64,000 bases of DNA from JAFAFN01 sp963707555 (GCA_963707555.1 CAVPQM010000024.1:62001-126000), one strand, 5' to 3'; positions 17,763 through 29,647 are shown, numbered from the stretch's first letter. A program made the numbers and translations. Notes: a model not told the origin generated them from the sequence alone.

Positions 17763-18422
17763 GTGAGCGACATGGACCTGCTTCTGGGCGTCGAGCTGTT
17801 CGACCGGTTCGGCGACGATGACTACCGCCAGCTGGCCGACGCATCCGAGAGGATGGAGCTGATCCGCAGCGACGTCGTCTTCGGCGAGGGCGTCGAGGCC
17901 GACGCCTGTTACGTGGTCGTCGACGGTCGCATCGCGATCTCGAACAAGTCCTTCGACGGCCGCGAATCGATGGTCGCGATCATGGAACGCGGCGACCTGT
18001 TCGGCGAGATGGGCCTGTTCGACGGCCTGGGCCGTTCCGCCGAGGCCCGTGCCCTGGAGCAGTCATCGGTCATCCGGATCCCCTACGACGTGCTGCGCTC
18101 GGTCTGGGAGACCAAGCCCGAGCTGCTCTGGTCGGTCGTGCGCCTGCTGAGCCAGCGCATCCGGTCGACCGACGAGGCACTCGCCGACGCCTTCTTCCTC
18201 GACGTCACCGGCCGCACCGCCAAGCACCTGCTCGAGCTGGCGGGCGAGCACGAGGAGTTCGAGATCCCGATCACCCAGGAGGAGCTGGCCGGTCTGGTCG
18301 GCGCCTCCCGCGAGCGGGTGAACAAGGCGATCGCCAGCTTCCTGCGACTCGGCTGGATCGAGCAGAACGACCGCGCCTACCGCATCCTCAAGCGGCGCGA
18401 GCTCGAGATCCGCTCGCAGTAG
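17763..18422 (+). CDS. CRP/FNR-family transcriptional regulator
   Basis: 219 residues. A cyclic-nucleotide-binding beta-roll (about residues 10-125; GVEADACYVVVDGRIAISNK, GDLFGEMGLFDGLGRSAEA) is joined by a long helix to a winged helix-turn-helix (ITQEELAGLVGASRERVNKA, about 165-215). FGEMGLF with a downstream Arg is the phosphate-binding-cassette region, so cAMP or a similar ligand is plausible. No Fe-S cysteines of the FNR type are seen. The gene is divergent from ispD, about 110 nt away. ATG 17772 in the same frame is an alternative start. Confidence 0.9.
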   Translation: MSDMDLLLGVELFDRFGDDDYRQLADASERMELIRSDVVFGEGVEADACYVVVDGRIAISNKSFDGRESMVAIMERGDLFGEMGLFDGLGRSAEARALEQSSVIRIPYDVLRSVWETKPELLWSVVRLLSQRIRSTDEALADAFFLDVTGRTAKHLLELAGEHEEFEIPITQEELAGLVGASRERVNKAIASFLRLGWIEQNDRAYRILKRRELEIRSQ

Positions 18423-18428
18423 CGGTCC

Positions 18429-18506
18429 TCAACCTCTGAGCAGCACGTCAGCGCTCAACCCCCGAGCAGCGCCTCAGCGCTCAACCCTTGAGCAGCGCGT
18501 CCGAGC
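18429..18506. repeat. 26-bp tandem repeat over the 3' end of the dienelactone hydrolase gene
   Basis: Three copies at 18429-18454, 18455-18480 and 18481-18506. The third is the true end of the coding sequence (reading DALLKG-stop on the minus strand). The other two repeat that ending downstream with altered residues (EALLGG-stop, DVLLRG-stop). The array fills the gap between two convergent genes. Confidence 0.85.
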
Positions 18507-19152
18507 GCGCCCACGCATCGGCTGCGTCGTCGGGCCGGTGCGCCGGACGGGCCGGGTCGTGCACGAACCCGTGGTCCGCACCCTCGTAGCGCACGCACTC
18601 CACGCCGAGCGCCTCGAGCGCGTCGACGTCGTCGGGCGGGGTGTAGCCGTCGACGGTCCCGATGATCGCCAGGACCGGCGTGTCGCCGCGTCGGGCGACG
18701 GCGTCGAGCGGCTCCCCCTGGCCCTCGCTCGCCCAGTCCGCGGGCACACGGATCATCCCGTAGAACGACACCGCGCGGTCGAACCGGTCGAGCGCGCTCG
18801 CCTTGAGCGCGTACATGCCACCCATGCAGAACCCGACGACCCCGACCCGGTCGACGCCGAGCAGATCGGCCGCAGCGACGGCATCGCCGAGCAGGCGTTC
18901 GTCGACCGTGTCCCGCAGTGCCACGGAACGAACGGCCAACGCGTCGGGCTCGGATGCCCGGGGAAGGTCCTGACCCGGGAACGGCTCGAAGGCGGCGACG
19001 GAACATCCGGTCCGAGCGGCCATGTCGTCGACCATCTCGTCGTACAGCGGGCGCAGGCCCCAGATGTCGGGGATGACGACGATGCCCCGGGTCGCCCCGT
19101 CGACCTGTTGGACCATGACCGGAGTTCCGCTGGGCAGTGTCGTCTCGCGCAT
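18481..19152 (-). CDS. Dienelactone hydrolase family protein
   Basis: 223 residues, alpha/beta hydrolase of the DLH family (PF01738). The nucleophile is the Cys in GVVGFCMGGMYAL, with the acid in IIGTVDGYTPPDD and the His in EGADHGFVHDP. WGLRPLYDEMVDDMAAR is the usual N-terminal motif. Family members hydrolyse dienelactones or related esters; here the substrate is not known. A TAGTGT hexamer on the minus strand (19165-19160) ends 7 nt before the ATG, without a Shine-Dalgarno sequence. Confidence 0.88.
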   Translation of the reverse strand: MRETTLPSGTPVMVQQVDGATRGIVVIPDIWGLRPLYDEMVDDMAARTGCSVAAFEPFPGQDLPRASEPDALAVRSVALRDTVDERLLGDAVAAADLLGVDRVGVVGFCMGGMYALKASALDRFDRAVSFYGMIRVPADWASEGQGEPLDAVARRGDTPVLAIIGTVDGYTPPDDVDALEALGVECVRYEGADHGFVHDPARPAHRPDDAADAWARSDALLKG

Positions 19153-19257
19153 GGACGTGACACTACCCAGCCCATTCCCAGGGCCTCGGCGCTCGTGCTG
19201 CTGGATGCTCGTCCGTCCGGGTGCTCGTGCGCCCGGGCCGGGCAGCCGACGATCAGC

Positions 19258-20333
19258 TCAGGAGTAGCGGTCGAGGATGCTCGACTCCGCGATGCGCGAC
19301 AGCGCGTCCTTGATCGTCTCGGCCCAGTGCTCGCCGACGCCGTCGACGGCGGCCAACTCGGGCACCGATGCCCGGGTGAGCTTGTCGAGGGAGCCGAACT
19401 GGCCGACCAGCTTCTCGGCGACGTCCTCGGGAAGGCGGGGGATGCGGGCCAGGATGCGATAGCCGCGTGGCTCGATCGAGGAGTCGAGGTCGTCGGTCTG
19501 ACCGGAGAGGTGCAGGGTCTGCACGACCTCTTCGGCGTCGAGCAGCTCGTCGATCGTCAGGTCCGACAGCGTGTCGATCGCCTGTTCGAGGTTCCAGGAC
19601 ATGTCGGACTGGAAGTAGTCGCGCACGACCAGGCGGCGCTCGTCCTCGACGCCGGCCATCATCTCTCGCAGCTGCAGCCGGACGAGCCGGCCGTCGGTGC
19701 CGAGCTCGGTCAGGTACTGCTCGATCTCCTCGGAGATGCGGGCGACCAGCTCGGCGCGCTGCAGCAGCGTGACGACGTCGCGCAGCGTGACGATGTCCTC
19801 GACCTCGAGTGACGTGAGGTTGGACGAGAACTCGTCGAGGCGCGACTTGTAGCGCTCGAGGGTCTGCAGCGCCTGGTTGCAGCGGCTGAGGATCGAGGGG
19901 ATCGTCTCGAGCTGGTACCGCTCGTTCTTGGTGTAGACGGTCAGCACCGCCATGTCCTCGGAGACCGAGATCACCGGCACCCCGATGGACCGTGCGACAC
20001 GTTCCGCGGTGCGGTGGCGGGTGCCGGTCTCTTCGGTCGGGACGTTCGGGTTGGGCACCAGGTGCACGTTCGCCCGGGCGATGTAGCCGGCGTCGGGTGT
20101 CAGCACGATCGCGCCGTCGGTCTTGGCGAGCTCGGAGAGGCGCTGGGGCGAGAACGACGGCGTTGACCAGGAACCCGCCCGAGGAGATGTTGAGCACCTC
20201 GGGGCCGTCGCCGATCACGATCAGCGCACCCATGCCGGCCTTGAGGATGCGGTCGAGCCCCTCACGCAGCGGACGTGCCGGGCGCCACGGCGGCCAGCGC
20301 GCTGAGCAGTTCCTTGCTGTGCCGCTCGGTCAC
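19258..20333 (-). CDS. disA: DNA integrity scanning diadenylate cyclase DisA (two frame breaks)
   Basis: Makes c-di-AMP and scans DNA for branched structures. The N-terminal DAC domain includes GALIVIGDGPEVLNISSGGF, DGAIVLTPDAGYIARANVHL and the active-site segment TGTRHRTAERVARSIG (RHR motif). A helical linker follows, then C-terminal helix-hairpin-helix repeats (RILARIPRLPEDVAEKLVGQ, ELAAVDGVGEHWAETIKDAL). Two apparent one-base insertions interrupt the N-terminus: near 20273, where frame 0 meets a stop but the next frame reads PLREGLDRILKAG, and near 20157 before FSPQRLSELAKTDGA. GTG 20333 is chosen as start. It lies downstream of radA, as in other actinobacteria. Confidence 0.92.
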
Positions 20334-20422
20334 TCGTCACCCCCTGTCGGACTCGGTCGCCCCCCGTTCGCACCGCTGGACGAGCCGGCGCAGCGTCGGG
20401 ACGGGCGGAACATCGGCACAGT

Positions 20423-21797
20423 CTAGAGGCGCACTGCCTCGCCCGTTCGACGAAGATCGAGCAGGTCGACCGCTGCGGAGAGCGTCGGCACGCGCAGCAG
20501 CTTGATCGGAGCGTCGACGTCGGGGGCCGAGCGTGGCACGACCGCGGTGGTGAAGCCCATGCGCGACGCCTCGGCCAGGCGGAAGTCGAGCCGCCCGACC
20601 TGGCGCAGCTCGCCGCCCAGGCCGACCTCGCCCACCGCGACGAGCGAGGAATCGATCGGCCGCGACACCAGCGACGAGGCCAGCGACAGGCAGATCGCCA
20701 GATCGGCACCGGGCTCGACGACCTTCACGCCGCCGACCGCCATGGCGTACACGTCGAGCGGTTGGATCGCGACGCCGGCCCGTTTGGTCGAGCACGGCGA
20801 GCAGCAGCGCGAGCCGTCCGCTGTCGAGCCCCTGTGCGGAGCGCCGGGGCTGGGAGAGGGTGGAGTCCGCGACGAGCGTCTGGATCTCGACCAGCAGCGG
20901 GCGGTGCCCGTCGAGTGCGGGGGTGATGATCGTGCCCGGGATGCCGGGCCGGCGGTCGCCCAGGAAGAGCCCCGACGGGTCGGGGACGGCCTCGAGCCCG
21001 GCTGCGGCCATGGCGAACAGGCCGAGCTCCTCGGTGGAGCCGAAGCGGTGCTTGTGGGCACGCAGGAGTCGCAGCAGGTGGTGCCGGTCGCCCTCGAAGG
21101 AGAGGACGGTGTCGACGACGTGCTCGAGCACCCGTGGCCCGGCGAGCTGCCCCTCTTTGGTCACGTGACCGACGAGCAGCACCGTGACGCCCGACGTCTT
21201 GGCGGCCTGCACGAGCCGGTGCGCGCATTCGCGCACCTGGGTGACCGAGCCGGGCGCCGAGGTGTAGGACGGATCGGACAACGTCTGGATCGAGTCGACG
21301 ACGCAGATCTCCGGCCGGAGCTCGGTCATGTGGTGGACGATGTTCGCGACCGACGTCTCCGAGGACAGCAGGAGCGACTCGTGCAGGGCTCCGAGCCGGT
21401 CGGCGCGGAGGCGGACCTGGTCGGCCGACTCCTCGCCGCTGACGTAGAGCACGGTGGACCCCGCCGCTGCTCTGGCCCCGAGCAGCTGCAGCACGAGCGT
21501 GGACTTGCCGATGCCCGGCTCGCCGCCCAGCAGGGTGACGCTGCCGGGGACGAGTCCCCCGCCGAGCACGCGGTCGACCTCGGACACGCCGGTGGGGACC
21601 GGGAGGCCGTCGGCGGAGCGCACCGCGGTGATGGGCACCGGGGCGACCGGCGGACCGGAGCGGGCGCTGACGGTGGGCTCGACGTCGAGCTCCTCGGTGA
21701 GGGTGTTCCAGTCACCGCACGCGGTGCACTTGCCCGACCACTTGGGCGCGGCAGCACCGCAACTCATGCACCTGAAGACGGTCCGGGTCCTGGCCAT
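20423..21797 (-). CDS. radA: DNA repair protein RadA (frame break)
   Basis: A RecA-like recombination ATPase that promotes branch migration. An N-terminal zinc finger (CMSCGAAAPKWSGKCTACGDW) is followed by a RecA core with Walker A GGEPGIGKST, and the RadA-specific motif appears as HKHRFGSTEELG (KHRFG where KNRFG is usual). A Lon-like C-terminal domain follows (AVGEVGLGGELRQVGRLDFR). The frame breaks at about 20786: an extra C gives DQTGRRR instead of LDKRAGVAIQPLDVYAMAVG. TAGGTT on the minus strand (21809-21804) lies 6 nt before the ATG, so the mRNA is probably leaderless. Confidence 0.93.
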
Positions 21798-21841
21798 GGC
21801 GGGAACCTAGAGGGTGCCTGTGACAGCGGAGCGCTCGACGG

Positions 21842-22600
21842 TCACCGGTTGCGCCGGATGACGAGTCCCACGACGAGCGCGACGACCGCGCCGAGGCCGG
21901 CGAGCACGGCCACGCCGACGAACAGCCACATCGGCGCACCCGACGACGTCGAGGTCGAGGTCAGCTGCTCGGACACCTGCTCGCCGCCCGAGGCCGAGAA
22001 CGACCACGTCGCCGCACCGTCGACCTGCTCCCCGTTGGTCGTCGGCTCCCCGCCGGGCAGGTCGACGACGACGTCGAGCGTGGCGGCATCAGGCTCGGTG
22101 GCACCTTCGGCGGCGAGCTCCTCGGCGCTCCGGGCGAGCGGCAGCCCGTCGAGGGCCGCAGTGAGCTCGGCGTCGGAGAACTGCTCGAGCGAACCGGTCA
22201 GCTCGACCGACGTCGTGAAGTCGTAGGTGGTCGCCGAGAACCCGTCGCTGACGGTGAGCTCGGTGCCGCGGAAGACGCCATCCGCACCACCGATCTCGGC
22301 GAGCACGACGCCGAGTTGGTCCGCCGAGGCGAACGTGCGTCGACCGACGAGGGTGAGCCCACCACCATCGGCAGCGGCAGGTTCCTCGACCTGCCAGCCG
22401 GCCTGGCGGAGGTCGTCGAGGCGCAGGGCCGTCGCAGGGTCACCCAATCGGGCGGCCGCGTCGCGGTCCAACGCCACCGTCACCGTCACGGTGCCGGAGC
22501 CGTCCTCGGACACGTCGATGTCGACCTCGGTGCGGATCTGGCAGGCGGCTGCGAGCACCACCAGGAGCGCGCTGAGCAGCAGGAGACGAAGCCGTGACAC
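21842..22600 (-). CDS. DUF3153-type lipoprotein with C-terminal membrane anchor
   Basis: 252 residues from GTG 22600. A signal peptide ends in the lipobox LAAAC, followed by repeated beta segments (VDIDVSEDGSGTVTVTVALD), a Ser/Thr-rich region and a C-terminal TM helix (LFVGVAVLAGLGAVVALVVG) with a basic end (RRNR). This is the layout of the DUF3153/LppM group. The function is not clear from the sequence. TAACCT lies 8 nt before the start on the minus strand. It is divergent from selO and upstream of radA on the same strand. Confidence 0.78.
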   Translation of the reverse strand: MSRLRLLLLSALLVVLAAACQIRTEVDIDVSEDGSGTVTVTVALDRDAAARLGDPATALRLDDLRQAGWQVEEPAAADGGGLTLVGRRTFASADQLGVVLAEIGGADGVFRGTELTVSDGFSATTYDFTTSVELTGSLEQFSDAELTAALDGLPLARSAEELAAEGATEPDAATLDVVVDLPGGEPTTNGEQVDGAATWSFSASGGEQVSEQLTSTSTSSGAPMWLFVGVAVLAGLGAVVALVVGLVIRRNR

Positions 22601-22822
22601 AGCGGCCGAGGTTAGTGGGGTCCCGCAGCGGTCCCGGCGGAGCCGCTCGGAGCACGACGTGCGGCAGCGAGCGCCTCCTCCATGCGGGTCAGCGCACGCT
22701 GCTGCGACGCCGTGGCGGCCCCTCCCCGCCGGACTCCCCCGCCGGGCTCCCCTCGCCACGAGCGAGCCACGGCGGACGGCCCGACGAGCCACAACAGGCG
22801 GGCGACCGTAGCCTCGTCGTCG

Positions 22823-24302
22823 ATGTCCACCACCGGAACCGCCCTGTTCGACTTCGACGACACGCTTCGTCGACGCCCTGCCCGGGCTGTTCGAGCCGTG
22901 GCAGGCCGCGACCGCACCCTCGCCCGCACTGCTCGAGCTGAACGAACCGCTCGCACGGGAGCTCGGCCTGGACATCGAGCAACTCCGCTCCCCCACGGGG
23001 GTCGACGTGCTCGTCGGCAACACGACGCTGCCGGGCAGCTCACCGGTCGCGCAGGCCTATGCGGGGCATCAGTTCGGCAACTACTCGCCACGGCTCGGCG
23101 ACGGCCGGGCGCTGCTGCTCGGCGAGGTGACCGACGGCGAGGGGCGACGCCGCGACCTGCACCTGAAGGGTTCGGGCCGTACGCCGTTCTCCCGCGGTGG
23201 CGACGGGTACGCGGCCGTCGGACCGATGCTGCGTGAGTACGTCATGGGTGAGGCCATGCACGCACTCGGCATCCCGACCACCCGAGCGCTCGCCGTCGTG
23301 GCGACCGGTGGCGTCGTCCGGCGTGAGACCGAGCTGCCGGGCGCCGTGCTGGTCCGGGTCGCGGCGAGCCACCTGCGCGTCGGCACGTTCCAGTACGCCG
23401 CCGCGACCGGCGACGTCGCGCTGCTGCGTCGCCTCGCCGACTACGCGATCGACCGTCACCACCCCGACGCCCGCGACGCCGATCAGCCCTACCTGTCGTT
23501 CTACGAGCGCGTGCTGGTCGCCCAGGCCGAGCTGGTCGCGCAGTGGATGCTCGTCGGCTTCATCCACGGCGTGATGAACACCGACAACGTCACGATCTCG
23601 GGCGAGACGATCGACTACGGGCCGTGTGCCTTCATGGACCGGTTCGACCCGGCGACCGTGTTCAGCTCGATCGACCACGGCGGCCGCTACGCGTACGGCA
23701 ACCAGCCGATGATCATGCAGTGGAACCTCGCCCGGCTCGCCGAGGCGCTGCTGCCGTTGCTCGGCCCCGACGACGACACGGCGATCGCGAACGCGACCAG
23801 TGTGCTCGAGTCGTTCCCGGGGCACTTCACCCGTCGTTTCGACGCCGGCATGCGCGCCAAGCTCGGCCTGACCGGGCTCGACGTGGACGCGACGCTCGCC
23901 GATGAGTTCCTCGGGATGCTGCACGAGCAGGCCGTCGACATGACGTCGGCGTTCCGCTCGCTCTCGTCGGTGCTGCGGGGCGACGACGCGCCCGCACGGG
24001 CGCTGTTCAGCGAGCCGGACGCCTTCGACGAGTGGTCGCAGCGGTGGCAGGCGACGGTGTCCGAGCGCGGCCTCGCCGCCGACGCGGCGGCGGACGAGAT
24101 GGATGGGGTCAATCCTGCGGTGATCCCCCGGAACCACCTGGTCGAAGCGGCGCTCGACGCAGCTACTGCGGGTGACCTGACCCTCGTCGACCGACTCGTC
24201 GACGTGCTCCGCGACCCGTTCGCCGATCCGGCGGACGACGAGCCGCTGGCTCGGCCGGCCCCCGACGACGCCCGCCCGCACGTCACCTTCTGCGGCACCT
24301 GA
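22823..24302 (+). CDS. selO: Protein adenylyltransferase SelO (frame break)
   Basis: A pseudokinase-fold enzyme (UPF0061/YdiU) that transfers AMP to protein hydroxyl groups. After correction it is about 492 residues. The body reads AYAGHQFGNYSPRLGDGRAL, HLKGSGRTPFSRGGDG, FIHGVMNTDNVTISGETIDY and YGPCAFMDRFD, all hallmark motifs, and it ends HVTFCGT, the usual bacterial terminus. The first 14 codons (FDFDDT) are in one frame and VDALPGLFEPWQAA in the next, so one extra base lies near 22864-22867. The ATG follows TAGCCT by 8 nt. Confidence 0.93.
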
Positions 24303-24323
24303 CGCCCTCTGTCCGACCCCACG

Positions 24324-24470
24324 GTGGGTTGCATCGTCGAAGTCCGACCACGCTGCTGCACCCCACCGCACCGGCTGCGTTGCACGGCCGAGCCCTCAGC
24401 ACCCTGCTGCAACCCACCACATCGAGTGGGTTGCACCACCGCGCCGTCAGCGCCCGGCTGCAACCCAGCC
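24324..24470. repeat. 51-nt-spaced hairpin repeat, locus A (three diverged units)
   Basis: Three units starting near 24324, 24374 and 24426, each beginning with a form of GGGTTGCA and ending with a form of TGCAACCC. The junction of units 2 and 3 forms a 10-bp perfect stem (TGCAACCCAC at 24408-24417 with GTGGGTTGCA at 24426-24435) and an 8-nt loop. The array lies between the stops of the convergent genes selO and clpC. The same repeat family occurs at 52943-53146. Confidence 0.8.
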
Positions 24471-24568
24471 ACGGACCGGCGATCGCGAGCGACCTGGCCC
24501 CGGACGCGGCTCGACCGGCCCGAAGGCCGGTCGAGCGCACTCTCTGGCGGTACGAGCGAGGGAGCTGG

Positions 24569-27097
<2,529 letters not shown>

Positions 27098-27132
27098 GTT
27101 GCTGCCTCCCAGAAATGGATTGAGATCAGTGT

Positions 27133-27159
27133 AACGCCGGGGGATGTCAACGAGTTCCC
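27133..27159 (-). promoter_or_regulatory. ECF (SigR/SigH-like) promoter of clpC
   Basis: On the minus strand GGGAAC (27159-27154), a 17-nt spacer and CGTT (27136-27133) match the GGGAAY-N16/17-CGTT pattern of thiol-stress sigma factors of actinobacteria. It is placed 36 nt before the clpC GTG, leaving room for the GGGAGG ribosome binding site. A TTGACA also overlaps the spacer, but its best -10 partner is badly spaced. Confidence 0.55.
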
Positions 27160-27280
27160 GGGTTCCCGCTGCCCCGTCGGCCCGACCGGCGGTTCCCACA
27201 GGTTTTGCCGTGAAACACGGCACGATCCGCACCGCCCGATGGCCGCCGAGGCGTTGCGCGACACAACTATGCTCGCCGCC

Positions 27281-28027
27281 TTGGACCCGGGAGTGCAGGC
27301 GACGAACACCTACGAACCGGATCCGAGGCGGATCACGCTGTACGGAGCAGCGGTGACCTGCTGTCTCCTGGTGATCGGCATCGGGCTGGTGCTCGCCGTC
27401 CGGACGTCCGAGCCCTACTACGGCGACGCCTACCTGGTGAAGGAGACCGGCCTCGCGGTCGCCGTGGCGGGCCTCATCGCGCTGATGTTCGTCATGCTGC
27501 CGAACATGCACGGTGAGCGTGCCGGACGTCGTCGCCCCCGGCTCAGGATGTGGGAGACGACCGCGGTGGTCGAGATCCGACGGCCGCGGGCCCACGTCTG
27601 GCAGGTCGTCCTCGATCCGACCGCTGTCCACGGGATCGAGTCGGTCGTGGAAGGGTTCGCGATGGACGAGGGCCCCGTCGCGGTCGGCCGCCGACACGGA
27701 AAGGTCAGCCGACTTCCGAACGGCCTGCTCCACTGCGACATCGACGAGATCACCGATCTGGTCGATCAGCGTCACATCGAGGCCACCGGTCTCACCGGCT
27801 TCCCCCGGACCACCTCCTTCGATCTGCGCGACACCGCCGCCGGGACCGAGGTCACCATCACCCTCAGGCTCTGGGCGCCCCGCGGCGGCGGCACCGCCTC
27901 GCCCGCACAACGCCGACTTGACGAAGCACTGACTGCGAACGCAGACGCGCTCCGGCGGGCGCTCGAAGACTCCGGCGGGCGCTCGACGGCTCCCCCGCAC
28001 GACGATCCCGCGCCCGAGACGGCCTGA
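27281..28027 (+). CDS. Membrane-anchored SRPBCC-fold protein
   Basis: 248 residues. Two N-terminal membrane helices (YGAAVTCCLLVIGIGLVLAV and a second at about residues 50-68) are followed by a SRPBCC/START-like domain (VEIRRPRAHVWQVVLDPTAV, HIEATGLTGFPRTTSFDLRD, TEVTITLRLWAP). Such domains bind hydrophobic ligands; the ligand is unknown. ATG 27269 is possible, but its bases are part of TATGCT (27268-27273), which looks like a -10 element 7 nt before TTG 27281, so I prefer the TTG start. It is divergent from clpC. Confidence 0.72.
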   Translation: MDPGVQATNTYEPDPRRITLYGAAVTCCLLVIGIGLVLAVRTSEPYYGDAYLVKETGLAVAVAGLIALMFVMLPNMHGERAGRRRPRLRMWETTAVVEIRRPRAHVWQVVLDPTAVHGIESVVEGFAMDEGPVAVGRRHGKVSRLPNGLLHCDIDEITDLVDQRHIEATGLTGFPRTTSFDLRDTAAGTEVTITLRLWAPRGGGTASPAQRRLDEALTANADALRRALEDSGGRSTAPPHDDPAPETA

Positions 28028-28122
28028 TCGAGGCGCCGGATCCGGCGCCGGACGACGCATGTCACCATCGCGGCGGGAGCCCGCATGCGGACTCTCGCGG
28101 CGGGACGGGTATCTTCGTGGCC

Positions 28123-29118
28123 GTGGCCGGAACCAACCCCCTGCAGGTCATGCCCTCGATGGCAGGCGATCTCGCCAGAGTCGAGGCGCAGCTGCTCGAC
28201 TCCGTCAGTTCGCCGAACCGCTTCCTGACCGAGATCTCGAGCCACCTGATCGCGGCCGGCGGCAAGCGGGTCCGTCCGGGCTTCACCATCGCTGCGGCAG
28301 CGACCGCGCTCGCGGTCGACGCACCGGCCTCGGACGAGGCCGTGACCGGCGGGGTCGCGGTCGAACTGGTCCACCTGGGCTCGCTCTACCACGACGACGT
28401 CATGGACGAAGCCGAGGTGCGCCGCACCGTCGACAGCGTCAACGCCCGCTGGGGCAACCTCAAGGCGATCCTCGCCGGCGACTTCCTGCTGGCCCGTGCC
28501 TCCGAGCTCGCCGCGGGCCTCGGCGTCGAGGTCGCCGGCCTGCTCGCCAACACCATCGGCCGCCTCTGCGAGGGGCAGTTGCTCGAGCTGCAGCACTCCT
28601 TCGACCTGGGTCGCACCGAAGAGCTCTACCTCCGCTCGATCGACGGCAAGACGGCGTCGCTGCTGGCGGCGAGCTGCCGGATCGGCGGCATCGTCGCCGA
28701 CCTGCCCCGTGCCCACATCGATGCGCTGACCACGTTCGGCTACAGCTACGGCATGGCCTTCCAGATCGTCGACGACGTGCTCGACCTGGTCTCGAGCGAG
28801 GCCGAGATGGGCAAGCCCACCGGTCATGACATGGAAGAGGGCGTCTACACGCTCCCCGTGCTCGAGACCCTGGCCGGACCCAACGGCGACGAGCTCGCCT
28901 CGCTGCTCGGCGGTCCCGTCGACGAGACCGCTCGTGACCGCGCCGCGGCGATCGTCCGCGCCGGCGACGGCATCGACGCCGCGATCGCCCGGGCGTCGGA
29001 GTACGCCGACACGGGTCGCCAGGCACTCGCCGAGCTGCCCGACAGCCCCGGTGTCGTCGGCCTGTCGGCAGCCGCCGACTACCTGCTCGCCAGCGTCGAA
29101 GCTGCCGCAGCGGTCTGA
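28123..29118 (+). CDS. Polyprenyl diphosphate synthase (trans-isoprenyl type)
   Basis: 331 residues. Both aspartate-rich motifs are present: first DDVMD in LYHDDVMDEAEVRRT, second VDDVLDL, with the substrate-binding GGKRVRPG near residue 45 and LAGDFLLARA. It condenses isopentenyl diphosphate units, probably for the menaquinone side chain or another long prenyl product; chain length cannot be read with confidence. It would draw on the IspD/IspF products made elsewhere in this window. TATCTT at 28110-28115 is 7 nt before GTG 28123, so this start is preferred to GTG 28117. Confidence 0.92.
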   Translation: MAGTNPLQVMPSMAGDLARVEAQLLDSVSSPNRFLTEISSHLIAAGGKRVRPGFTIAAAATALAVDAPASDEAVTGGVAVELVHLGSLYHDDVMDEAEVRRTVDSVNARWGNLKAILAGDFLLARASELAAGLGVEVAGLLANTIGRLCEGQLLELQHSFDLGRTEELYLRSIDGKTASLLAASCRIGGIVADLPRAHIDALTTFGYSYGMAFQIVDDVLDLVSSEAEMGKPTGHDMEEGVYTLPVLETLAGPNGDELASLLGGPVDETARDRAAAIVRAGDGIDAAIARASEYADTGRQALAELPDSPGVVGLSAAADYLLASVEAAAAV

Positions 29119-29158
29119 TCGGTCACGACACCCCGGCAGCGCTCGCTCGAGGACTGTC

Positions 29159-29235
29159 GGTCACATCGGCAGCGCTGTCACATCGGCCGCCCTGTCACAG
29201 CAGCCGCCCTGTCACAGCAGCAGCGCCGTCACATC
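29159..29235. repeat. 17-bp tandem repeat across the 3' end of the ABM monooxygenase gene
   Basis: Copies at 29159-29175, 29176-29192, 29193-29209 and 29210-29227 (18 bp), and a partial one from 29228 inside the coding sequence. The unit is of the form TGTCACATCGGCCGCCC. The array lies between the convergent genes for the prenyl synthase and the monooxygenase. Confidence 0.85.
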
Positions 29236-29531
29236 AGGCGGGACGACTCCGAGACGGTGTGCTGGTGCAGCTCGGTGCCGGTGACCGCCAGTCCACCCAT
29301 GCCGACGAGGAAGGTCGCCATGTGGTCGGTGGCCATGTGCTCACCCATGACCTCGGGGGACGCCCATTCCTCGTAGACCCGGAAGACGCCCCGGGCGGAA
29401 GGGTCCGAGTAGAAGCCGTAGCTGAGGTTGCCGTCCTCGGCGCGCGTCGCCTCGACGAGCGGTGCGACGAGCTCGAGCATCGCCTCGTGGTCGGAGGCTT
29501 CGACGGAGATGGTTCCGGAGACGATCAGCAT
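29229..29531 (-). CDS. Antibiotic biosynthesis monooxygenase (ABM) family protein
   Basis: 100 residues of the dimeric alpha/beta ABM fold (PF03992): MLIVSGTISVEASDHEAMLE, then ARAEDGNLSYGFYSDP-type core (TRAEDGNLSYGFY), FRVYEEWASPEVMGEHMATDH and a C-terminal strand. Members act as quinol monooxygenases or heme-degrading enzymes; which applies is unknown. TACGCT on the minus strand (29544-29539) lies 7 nt before ATG 29531, again without a ribosome binding site. Confidence 0.85.
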   Translation of the reverse strand: MLIVSGTISVEASDHEAMLELVAPLVEATRAEDGNLSYGFYSDPSARGVFRVYEEWASPEVMGEHMATDHMATFLVGMGGLAVTGTELHQHTVSESSRLM

Positions 29532-29647
29532 GCGCCGCAGCGTACCCGGAGCAGTCCGAACTGGTGCCAATGGTCACACAACTCACCTTCGCCCAGGACG
29601 TGATGGGGTCTGGACTTCTCTGGTTCAGGCTGCTTAACATCATCTCC

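Noticed and set aside
22612..22835. Minus-strand small gene between the DUF3153 and selO starts
   Set aside because: The frame ARLLWLVGPSAVARSWRGEP looks somewhat protein-like, but its start would lie inside selO and its end covers the likely promoter of the DUF3153 gene.
27128..27149. Sigma-70 promoter TTGACA...TACACT for clpC
   Set aside because: The spacer is only 11 nt, too short; the ECF-type element fits better.
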